A DNA stretch of 64,000 bases from Mycolicibacterium neworleansense. GTDB taxonomy: Bacteria > Actinomycetota > Actinomycetes > Mycobacteriales > Mycobacteriaceae. Under the pieces are notes generated by a model that made no database searches, was not told where the DNA came from, and was given only the letters and a program-made list of their open reading frames with translations. The stretch lies in contig NZ_CWKH01000001.1 in assembly GCF_001245615.1 (NCBI RefSeq), forward strand, positions 2,790,001 to 2,854,000, written 5' to 3'. Of the stretch, positions 36,104 to 43,177 are shown piece after piece. Positions within the stretch are counted from its first letter, which is position 1, and each line of letters opens with the position of its first letter. The translations under genes and the position numbers were made by a program.

Positions 36104-36943
36104 TCACGAGGAAAGGAATGCCGTCACGGCGCGGACGAAGTCATGCGGGCGTTCGTACGGTGGCCAATGCCCGCATTTGTTCAACACCACCAGATCCGCC
36201 GACGGCAGATGGCTCAGCAACTGCAGAGCCCCCTCCAGCGGCACCATCCGGTCATGTCGTCCATGGATCACCAGCGTGGGTGCCACCACCGCTGCCAGGG
36301 CGGCCAGGTTGCTGCGCGCCACGATGGTCGAGCGGGACCACGCTTCGGCGTGGTGCGGTTCATCGAGCCGCCACCGGTACATCTGTTCGACGATGTCGTC
36401 TCCGATCAACCCAGGATCGAAGACCAGGCTCCGGAGCAGCCTCGCAATACGCTCGCGGTCGGGTGGCAACGATTGGCATTCGTCGAACAGGCGTCCGACC
36501 TCGGTGGGTGCCGTCGCCAGCAGGTACGGATCACCGCCGGTCGAGGCGGTACACCCGCCGACGATCAACCGTTCCACGCGTCCCGGTGCGGCGAGCGCCA
36601 AACCGATCGCCACGGTCCCCCCGGTGGAGACGCCGAGAGCGGTGACCGTGTCCAGCCCGAGTCGGTCCAGAATCCCGAGAGTGTTTCGCACATAGAGGTC
36701 GTGCACCGGCTCGTGGAACTCTCGCGGTCCGCTGCGCCCGAAGTTCGGGTAGTCCACGAGGATGCACCGATGCCGCGCAGCCAGCTCAGCGAGCGTGCGA
36801 TGGTAGGTCAGCCAGGCCGTCGTTCCGGGCAGCGGACCGAACGCCTGCGGCATCACCAGCGGCGGGCCGGCACCGATATCGTGATAGTGGACCGGATGTC
36901 CGTCGATCTCCACTGTGTGGCTACTGCTCTGCTCCGAGAACAT
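36104..36943 (-). CDS. Alpha/beta hydrolase, probable meta-cleavage-product hydrolase
   Basis: A 279-residue hydrolase. Nucleophile elbow GVSTGG, acid in HGRHDRMVP and His in CGHWPPYERP make a complete Ser-Asp-His triad; LVDYPNFGRSG is the strand-helix typical of the superfamily. Context beside two extradiol dioxygenases suggests C-C cleavage of the ring-fission product, but simple esterase activity is possible. ATG 36943 is annotated; TTG 36961 would give a 4-bp overlap with the upstream peptidase stop. Confidence 0.82.
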   Translation of the reverse strand: MFSEQSSSHTVEIDGHPVHYHDIGAGPPLVMPQAFGPLPGTTAWLTYHRTLAELAARHRCILVDYPNFGRSGPREFHEPVHDLYVRNTLGILDRLGLDTVTALGVSTGGTVAIGLALAAPGRVERLIVGGCTASTGGDPYLLATAPTEVGRLFDECQSLPPDRERIARLLRSLVFDPGLIGDDIVEQMYRWRLDEPHHAEAWSRSTIVARSNLAALAAVVAPTLVIHGRHDRMVPLEGALQLLSHLPSADLVVLNKCGHWPPYERPHDFVRAVTAFLSS

Positions 36944-36957
36944 CCGAGTGGTGGCCG

Positions 36958-37605
36958 TCAACTGATCGCCCCTCCGCCGATCCGCAGGTCGTCTCCCTGG
37001 TGCTCGGCCGAGACCGAAAGTGCCAGTCGTACCTGATGTTCGAGAACTTCGACCGGGACCGACGGCAGCGGTGGTGTACTCGCGGTCGACCGGGCAGGTG
37101 TCACGGGCAGGTGCACCATCCCGACCCGCGCGCCCGGGACGCGGCACAGGTGCCGGGCCAGGTAGAACACCTGGTTGCACAGATAGGTCCCGGCCGTGTT
37201 GGAGACGTAGCCGGCCAGCCCCGCACGCCGCCAACCGTCCACGATCGCCTTGACCGGCAGCGTGCTCAGATAGGCGGCCGGACCGCCATCGACCACCGGT
37301 TCGTCGATCGGAACCCGCTGCGCGGTATCGGGAATCGGAAAGTCCCGCACATTGACCGCGACGCGTTCCACCGCGGGTGCCGTGCGGCCGGGTGCGACGC
37401 CCGTCAGCACCACGACCGCAGGCTGGAGTGACTCGATGGCCTCGGCCAACACGTCGTGCACCAGTTCGGTGTCCACCGGCAGCACGCGGGCGGCCACGTC
37501 CAGGCCTGCGATCTGCTGTCCGTCCAACCGTTGCGCGATCAGACCGCTGGGATTGTCGGTCTCGGTTGCGTATGCGCCGAATCCGGTGACGAGCGCTCGG
37601 GTCAT
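36958..37605 (-). CDS. pcp: Pyroglutamyl-peptidase I-like protein (peptidase C15)
   Basis: A 215-residue cysteine peptidase homologue that would remove N-terminal pyroglutamate, i.e. open a lactam-adjacent amide. Catalytic residues align with the family: Glu80 in APAVERVAVN, Cys143 in SNTAGTYLCNQVFY and His165 in GMVHLPVTP. Start MTRALVTGFG at 37605, overlapping the alpha/beta hydrolase stop (ATGA). Its tight coupling between two hydrolases in an aromatic catabolic operon is unusual and suggests the real substrate may be a pathway intermediate. Confidence 0.85.
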   Translation of the reverse strand: MTRALVTGFGAYATETDNPSGLIAQRLDGQQIAGLDVAARVLPVDTELVHDVLAEAIESLQPAVVVLTGVAPGRTAPAVERVAVNVRDFPIPDTAQRVPIDEPVVDGGPAAYLSTLPVKAIVDGWRRAGLAGYVSNTAGTYLCNQVFYLARHLCRVPGARVGMVHLPVTPARSTASTPPLPSVPVEVLEHQVRLALSVSAEHQGDDLRIGGGAIS

Positions 37606-38363
37606 GCCGCGGATCCGAGCGCGCAACGCGCCTGGAATGCCTCGAATTCGGTGACGAAGTTCGCCGCGCGCTCCAACATGATCGATGACTGGGTCAGGCC
37701 CGGAGCGATGAACAACTGGGTGTCGGGCGCCTGCTTGTGCCAGATGAACGCGTCGTCCACCGGGTGGATCGCATCATCGAGGTCACCGCGGCAGATCAGG
37801 GTGGGGACGTCGATGTCCGCCAGATGCGGTCGCAGGGTGAAGTACTCCTGGAACTGTTCGGTGCTCCGGGTCTCGGCGTAGAACCGGACGGCATCGCGCC
37901 AGTCGGCGCCGTGCAGATCATTCCACTCGCGGGCCTGAGCACTCTCCGGGTCCACGGCCGTGAAAACCGAATTGAGCGAGGCGTTTCCGCTCTTGCTCAA
38001 TCCGATGATCGGCGCGTCCACGGTCAGGGTCGTGACCCGTGCCCGGTTGTCGAGCACCATCCGCCCGGCGATCCGTGAGCCGAGCGACACACCGGCGAGA
38101 TGGACGCGGTCCAGGCCGAGTGAGTCCAGCAGGCGCCAGAGATCGGCCACCCACACCTGCGGGCGTTCCAACGGCGCCACCCGCGCACTGCGTCCCAACC
38201 CGCGCAGGTCCGGCACGATCACCCGGTACTTGGCCGCGAGTTGGGGAATCAGATCGCCGAACCAGCGCCCCGACGCCGCGGCGCCGTGCACCAGTAGCAG
38301 TGGTTCTCCGCTCCCGTGATCCTCGTAGTAGAGATCAACGCCATCGACCGTCAACGTCGCCAT
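37602..38363 (-). CDS. Alpha/beta hydrolase, promoter-proximal gene of the leftward operon
   Basis: A 253-residue hydrolase. The pattern LVHGAAASGRWFGDLIPQLA, VIVPDLRGLGRSARV and the elbow AGVSLGS are clear; the acid may be in CRGDLDDAIHP. The His position is not obvious: after FIAPGLTQSSIMLERAANF no GH motif is seen, so the triad may be incomplete or shifted. Start MATLTVDGVD at 38363. It is the first leftward gene after the divergent region shared with the third hydratase-like gene. Confidence 0.75.
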   Translation of the reverse strand: MATLTVDGVDLYYEDHGSGEPLLLVHGAAASGRWFGDLIPQLAAKYRVIVPDLRGLGRSARVAPLERPQVWVADLWRLLDSLGLDRVHLAGVSLGSRIAGRMVLDNRARVTTLTVDAPIIGLSKSGNASLNSVFTAVDPESAQAREWNDLHGADWRDAVRFYAETRSTEQFQEYFTLRPHLADIDVPTLICRGDLDDAIHPVDDAFIWHKQAPDTQLFIAPGLTQSSIMLERAANFVTEFEAFQARCALGSAA

Positions 38364-38564
38364 GCACCGTTTCCCTTTCCGTGTTTCGAACAGGCATCGG
38401 CACAGCAGGTTTCCGCCTGGTTCGGGGATGGGCAACGGCACCGTTCCGCAGGGTGGCATGCCGCCCGCCGGCGTTCCACGGTTCAGACCGCGCACGTTCC
38501 CCTCGATCGCGACCACCCGTCACGGTGAACGCCCGGCACACCGACGATTCAGGAGCACACGCAG
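38364..38564. promoter_or_regulatory. Divergent promoter region of the catabolic operon
   Basis: A 201-bp gap between the first leftward hydrolase gene and the rightward hydratase-like gene; both promoters must lie here. A GGCAACGGCACCG segment also occurs in the 36.06-kb gap between the hydrolase and extradiol genes, a possible shared regulator site. No confident -10/-35 pair seen. Confidence 0.4.
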
Positions 38565-39338
38565 GTGAACATCGAACTGAGCACCACAATCCAGCCCACT
38601 GTCGACTCCATTGCCGGAAGGCTGCTGACCGCGCAGGCCAAGAAGCAACGGATGCCGTCACTTTCGGCGGAATGCCGCGATCTGAACTTCGATCTCGCCT
38701 ATCGGATTCAGGACGAGGCCTTGAGCCAGCGGATCGAGCGCGGCGAGCACGTCGTCGGTATCAAGGTGCAGTCCCGATCCTCGGTGACACCGCTGACCGG
38801 GTGGCTGACCGATGCGATGGCACTGCGTACAAACGATCACCTGCCCACAGAGTTGCTCGTCGATCCCGGTGTCGAACCGGTGATCGCGTTCGTCACGGGG
38901 CGGCGGCTCTGCGGCCCCGGGGTCACCGCCGCGGCCGCGCTGGCGGCGGTCGATCTCGTGTTCGCCGGATTGGAAGTCACCGACAGCCGCTACTCCGACC
39001 GCCGATGCACTGCGCCTGACCTGGTCGCCGACAACCTGTCCTCGTCGTATTACCTCACCGGACCGGTCGGGTTCGCCCCCGCCGGCCTGGACCTGTCGCG
39101 GGAAGAGGCCGGCATCACCGTCGCCGCCGGGACGGCCACCGTGACTCGTTTCGATGCGGTGGCCAGAAGCCACCCGGCCGAGGCACTCGCGGCGGCGGCG
39201 AACTGTCTTGCCCGGCGCGGTCACGCGATCGAGGTGGGCTGGACGGTACTCGTCGGGACGGCACCGGTACCGCTGCCCGTCGGCTTCCCGGTCACCGCGC
39301 GGTTCTCGTCCCTCGGGTCCGTCACCCTGGCGTGCTGA
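38565..39338 (+). CDS. Divergent hydratase/decarboxylase-family paralogue with altered metal site
   Basis: A 257-residue third member of the MhpD/DmpH family, GTG start behind AGGAG. LAYRIQDEALSQRIERGEHVVGIK, LTGWLTDAMAL and FAGLEVTDSRYSDRRCTAPDLVADNLSSSYY align with the DmpH-like gene at 23769. However the metal motif reads DPGVEPVIAFV instead of [11 protein letters not shown], replacing one Glu ligand by Val106, and the GLTS loop is VQSRSS. It may be catalytically impaired, regulatory, or adapted to another substrate. It is encoded away from the operon, next to the IclR gene. Confidence 0.8.
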   Translation: MNIELSTTIQPTVDSIAGRLLTAQAKKQRMPSLSAECRDLNFDLAYRIQDEALSQRIERGEHVVGIKVQSRSSVTPLTGWLTDAMALRTNDHLPTELLVDPGVEPVIAFVTGRRLCGPGVTAAAALAAVDLVFAGLEVTDSRYSDRRCTAPDLVADNLSSSYYLTGPVGFAPAGLDLSREEAGITVAAGTATVTRFDAVARSHPAEALAAAANCLARRGHAIEVGWTVLVGTAPVPLPVGFPVTARFSSLGSVTLAC

Positions 39339-39525
39339 CCGCGCGGCAGCGGCCCAGCTCACGGTGGGTTCACCTGGCCGTAGCGAGCCGTTAGGTAGGT
39401 GTCTTTCGGTAATTCCCCGGATGTGACCCGCGCCACTGCTGCCATACCGTCGGGCCCCAGGCCGAATGCGCCGGTGCCGCACATCCGGGCCACTCACCGC
39501 CGAACTGAAGCCCCAGGAGGCAACG

Positions 39526-40380
39526 ATGACAACGATCAGTCCGACCGTGGTATCCCCACCGACCCGCTCACTGCATCGGACACCCGCCGTGCAATTGGTA
39601 GCCGACCGTCCGCTGGATCCGGACTCATCGACCTCGGTTGCCAAGGCTCTCGCGCTGCTGAGTTGTTTCACGCCGAATCGCCCGGCCATGGGGGTCTCGG
39701 AGATCGCGCGTCAGGCACAGCTGCCCAAATCGACAGCGCACCGCCTGCTGGCCGTCCTCGTCGACTGGGACATGGTGACCAAACGCGGCACCGAATACTC
39801 CCCTGGACCACGGCTCAACGAGCTGGGCGCGCTCGGCAGCCAACCGGACAACCACGAATTGCGCCGCGTCGCACTGCCACATCTGCTCGACCTGTACGAG
39901 ATCACCCATGAAACAGTGAATCTCGGCATCCTGACCGGCCAGGACGTCCTGTACATCGACAAGATCCACGGCCACAACGGGGTGAACTCACCTGCCTGCG
40001 TCGGGGGGCGGCTACGCGCCGCGAACACCGCGATCGGAAAGGCGCTGCTCGCATTCAGCGACCAGAAGGTCATCGCCCGCGTCTCGGCGAACCTTCGGCC
40101 CGCCACGTCGTTGAGTGTCTCCTCGGCCGCGCAACTCGATCGCGACCTGGCCGCCATCCGGCGTTGCGGCGTGGCGTACGACCGCCAGGAGAGCCAACCT
40201 GGCCTGACCTGTATCGCGGCTCCCATCCGGAGCTGGTCAGGCGCCATCGTCGCGGCGGTCTCGATCTCGGGTCCGGTACATCGATTCCGGCCCGCCGACG
40301 CGGCACCGGCCGTCCGGACGGCAGCCGCCGGCATCGCGCGACATGTCCAGGAAGCCGCCTGGCGTCGCGCCACGCGGTGA
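39526..40380 (+). CDS. IclR-family transcriptional regulator
   Basis: A 284-residue regulator starting at ATG 39526 behind CAGGAGG. Winged HTH: SVAKALALLSCF, MGVSEIARQAQLPKSTAHRLL. The effector domain has VNLGILTGQDVLYIDKIHG, LRAANTAIGKALLAF and GVAYDRQESQPGLTCIAAPI, typical IclR ligand-binding features. IclR proteins often control aromatic meta pathways, so the divergent hydrolase operon, the hydratase-like gene and the following DUF2848 operon are candidate targets. Confidence 0.92.
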   Translation: MTTISPTVVSPPTRSLHRTPAVQLVADRPLDPDSSTSVAKALALLSCFTPNRPAMGVSEIARQAQLPKSTAHRLLAVLVDWDMVTKRGTEYSPGPRLNELGALGSQPDNHELRRVALPHLLDLYEITHETVNLGILTGQDVLYIDKIHGHNGVNSPACVGGRLRAANTAIGKALLAFSDQKVIARVSANLRPATSLSVSSAAQLDRDLAAIRRCGVAYDRQESQPGLTCIAAPIRSWSGAIVAAVSISGPVHRFRPADAAPAVRTAAAGIARHVQEAAWRRATR

Positions 40381-40462
40381 CTTCCCCTCGAAAACCCTTG
40401 TGCTCCAACGCTCTGCCCACCCATCAGGTCTCGACCGAGGCCAGTCGACAGTCAGGACACCC

Positions 40463-41155
40463 ATGCCACAACTCACCTTCACGCTGCGCGATGACGAGAC
40501 CGTCACCGTCGACGTCGACACTCTGCTCAACGCCGGATACGCGGGTCGCAGCCAAGCCGACGTGACCGCCCACATCGACGAGCTCGCCGAGTTGGGTGTG
40601 CCCGCTCCCACCCGCATCCCGTGCATCTACCCCATCGCCTCCTACCTGGCGATGCAGACCGAAGAGATCGACGTCCAGCACGAGCTCACCTCGGGCGAGG
40701 CGGAATGGGCGCTGGTGGTGGCCGGCACCGGACCCGGCGATCTGCTGCTCACCGCTGCGTGTGACCACACCGACCGGCGTCTCGAACAACATGGGGTGGC
40801 CTGGAGCAAACAGGCCGCGCCCGATGTGCTGGCCCGCCGGGCCTGGCGTCTGGCCACCATCGCCGACCGGCTCGACGAGTTCACCCTGACCGGCACCGTC
40901 GAAACCGAGTCCGGCATCGAGGTCATCCAGCATGGCACCCTGACCGAGCTGCTGTCGCCACTGTTCTGGGTCGAGGAGCTGCGCTCGCGCGACCTGCTCA
41001 ATCCGGGCACCGTGCTGATGTCCGGAACCATCCCGATGCGCCCCGACGTCAACCAGTTCAGTACCGGATGGGGTGTGGAACTGCGCGATCCCGTCGCAGA
41101 CGAGGCGATCTCACTGTCCTACGCGGTGCGGCAGACGCCCCCGGCAGTCGATTGA
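40463..41155 (+). CDS. DUF2848 protein
   Basis: A 230-residue cytosolic protein that I recognise as DUF2848 from the block PTRIPCIYPIASYLAMQTEEIDV, the charged ACDHTDRRLEQHGVAWSKQAAPDVLARRAW and the end GTIPMRPDVNQFSTGWGVELRDP. Function is not established. DUF2848 genes usually accompany amidohydrolase/nitrilase or flavin-reductase catabolic genes, as here: an Old Yellow Enzyme follows after 52 bp and a nitrilase after that. A conserved D-H-T-D motif could bind metal (inference). Confidence 0.72.
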   Translation: MPQLTFTLRDDETVTVDVDTLLNAGYAGRSQADVTAHIDELAELGVPAPTRIPCIYPIASYLAMQTEEIDVQHELTSGEAEWALVVAGTGPGDLLLTAACDHTDRRLEQHGVAWSKQAAPDVLARRAWRLATIADRLDEFTLTGTVETESGIEVIQHGTLTELLSPLFWVEELRSRDLLNPGTVLMSGTIPMRPDVNQFSTGWGVELRDPVADEAISLSYAVRQTPPAVD

Positions 41156-41207
41156 GGAGACCGTGACTGTCCGACGCTTCCCAGCAGACGTGTCACAAGG
41201 AGCTGCC

Positions 41208-42371
41208 ATGCGCACGATCACCGATCCCTGGTCACCACTACGCCTCACGTCCGGGGCAACCCTGCGAAACCGATTCATGCTCGCGCCGATGACCACCAAC
41301 TCGTCGGACCCGCAGGGGTGCGTGACCGACGACGAGTTGCGGTACCTGGGTCGCCGCGGAGACACCGAGTTCGGCGCCGCCGTGACGTCGTGCGCATATG
41401 TCCACGAGGACGGCCGGTCCTGGGAGGGCATCGGGGCTTCGACCGATGATCACCTGGAAAGCCTGCGGGCCGTCGCGCAAGCGATCGGCCGCGGCGGTGC
41501 ACTGACCCTGCTGCAGCTCTACGACGGCGGGCGCATCGCGTTGCCAGGCCTGGTCGGCCCCAGCGGGATCCGCGGGCCGTCGCCGATTCCGTCCGCGCGT
41601 CCCGATGCCCGCACTCCCCGCGAACTACACAGCGGCGAGATCGATGACCTCATAACGGCATTCGGGAGGGCCGCCGCGCTCGGTGTGCAGGCCGGGTTCG
41701 ACGGCATCGAGATACACGGGGCCAACCACTATCTGATCCACCAGTTCTTCTCGCCGCGAGCCAATCGACGCGACGACGAGTGGGGCGGTGATGCGGCCCG
41801 ACGGGCACGCTTCCCACTCGCGGTCGCCGAAGCGGTCCGGTCAGCGGTCGGCCCCGCTGTGACAGTCGGATTCCGGGTAACGCCGTTCGAGTCCGAGGCC
41901 GGCGGCTACACCCTCGATGACTCGGCGCTGCTCTGCGACCAGCTCGCCGAGACCGGGGTGGACTACGTCCATATCTCCATGGACGACTTCCGCAAGAACT
42001 CGCCACAACCAGAAGATCGTGACTGGACCAAGAGTCGCGAAGCCGTCGAATCCCGCAATCCGATCGCCGCGATCGCCGCCGCGGTCGCGGGCCGCAGTGC
42101 CGTCGTGGCCAGCGGTGGAATCCGAGGGCTCGACGACGCCGCCGAGGCGCTCGGCGCCGGTGCCGATCTCGTCGCGGTCGGCCGCGCCGCCCTGATCGAC
42201 CCGGAATGGGTCGACAAGATGAAAGCTGGTCAACACCAGAGTGTCCGGACGCATCTACCGGCCGACAGCCATGACATCGAGACCGCGCTGACGATCCCAG
42301 GGCAGATGGTGAAGTACCTGTTGAGCCGACCGGGATGGATCCCGCGTATCGAAGGAGACGACCGAACATGA
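41208..42371 (+). CDS. NADH:flavin oxidoreductase, Old Yellow Enzyme family
   Basis: A 387-residue TIM-barrel FMN reductase starting at ATG 41208 behind AAGGAG. Features: LRNRFMLAPMTTNSSD, LTLLQLYDGGRIA, the active-site FDGIEIHGANHYLIHQFFSPRANRRDDEWGG and VASGGIRGLDDAAEALGAGADLVAVGRAALIDPEW. It would reduce an activated C=C bond or nitro-type acceptor. Coupled by ATGA overlap to the nitrilase gene. Unlike the OYE at 3.9 kb it has no C-terminal Cys cluster. Confidence 0.88.
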   Translation: MRTITDPWSPLRLTSGATLRNRFMLAPMTTNSSDPQGCVTDDELRYLGRRGDTEFGAAVTSCAYVHEDGRSWEGIGASTDDHLESLRAVAQAIGRGGALTLLQLYDGGRIALPGLVGPSGIRGPSPIPSARPDARTPRELHSGEIDDLITAFGRAAALGVQAGFDGIEIHGANHYLIHQFFSPRANRRDDEWGGDAARRARFPLAVAEAVRSAVGPAVTVGFRVTPFESEAGGYTLDDSALLCDQLAETGVDYVHISMDDFRKNSPQPEDRDWTKSREAVESRNPIAAIAAAVAGRSAVVASGGIRGLDDAAEALGAGADLVAVGRAALIDPEWVDKMKAGQHQSVRTHLPADSHDIETALTIPGQMVKYLLSRPGWIPRIEGDDRT

Positions 42372-43174
42372 CCGCCACTCCGCTTCGTATCGCGGCATGC
42401 CAGATCACCTCGCTGTCCGACCCCGCCGTCAACCTCGCCATCATGGAGTCTTGGGTGCGGCGCGCCGCCGATGGCGGTGCGCGGGTCGTGGTGTTTCCGG
42501 AGGCCACCATGGCGCAGTTCGGCACCCCACTCGCCGCGGTGGCCCAATCCATCGACGGTCCGTGGGCCACCGCTGTCGCCGAGCTCGCCGATGCGCACTC
42601 GGTCCTCATCGCGGCCGGCATGTTCACCCCCGACGGCAACCGCGTGCGAAACACCCTGCTGCTCAGCGGGCTCGGACACCACACCGGATACCACAAGATC
42701 CACCTGTACGACGCGTTCGGATACCGCGAATCGGATACGGTCGCGCCAGGAACCGAACCGGTGACCGTCACCGTCGACGACGTGGTGCTCGGTGTCGCCA
42801 CGTGTTACGACGTCCGCTTTCCCGCACTCTTTCAGCAGCTGGCCATCGCAGGCGCCACGGCGATACTGCTGCCCGCGTCATGGGGGGCGGGCCCGGGCAA
42901 GGCCGAGCAGTGGGATGCACTGGTGCGCGCCCGCGCCCTCGATTCGGGATCGTGGATCGTCGGCTGCGATCAGGCCGACCCGAAAGCCTCAGACGTGCAG
43001 GTGGATTCGACAGCCCCGACCGGCGTCGGTTGCTCGTTGATCGCCGATCCACTGGGCCGAGTGACGGCCACCCTGGCCGCGGCGCCGGGGCTGATCTTCG
43101 CCGATGTCGATCCCGCGGCTGCGACACACGCCCGCGGTATCACCGGTGTGCTCACCAACCGAACGGAGTTCTGA
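42368..43174 (+). CDS. Carbon-nitrogen hydrolase (nitrilase superfamily)
   Basis: A 268-residue enzyme hydrolysing an amide, carbamoyl or nitrile C-N bond. The Glu-Lys-Cys triad is visible at Glu45 (VVFPEATM), Lys110 (GYHKIHLYDAF) and Cys146 (VATCYDVRFP). Short length and the YDVRFP motif favour the omega-amidase/amidase branches over true nitrilases. It overlaps the OYE gene by 4 bp and converges with the LuxR gene 3 bp away. Confidence 0.9.
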   Translation: MTATPLRIAACQITSLSDPAVNLAIMESWVRRAADGGARVVVFPEATMAQFGTPLAAVAQSIDGPWATAVAELADAHSVLIAAGMFTPDGNRVRNTLLLSGLGHHTGYHKIHLYDAFGYRESDTVAPGTEPVTVTVDDVVLGVATCYDVRFPALFQQLAIAGATAILLPASWGAGPGKAEQWDALVRARALDSGSWIVGCDQADPKASDVQVDSTAPTGVGCSLIADPLGRVTATLAAAPGLIFADVDPAAATHARGITGVLTNRTEF

Positions 43175-43177
43175 GGC

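Noticed and set aside
36045..36108. CGTGAACG/CGTTCACG inverted pair between hydrolase and extradiol genes
   Set aside because: Arms are 48 bp apart and one runs into the hydrolase stop codon; too weak to call an operator.
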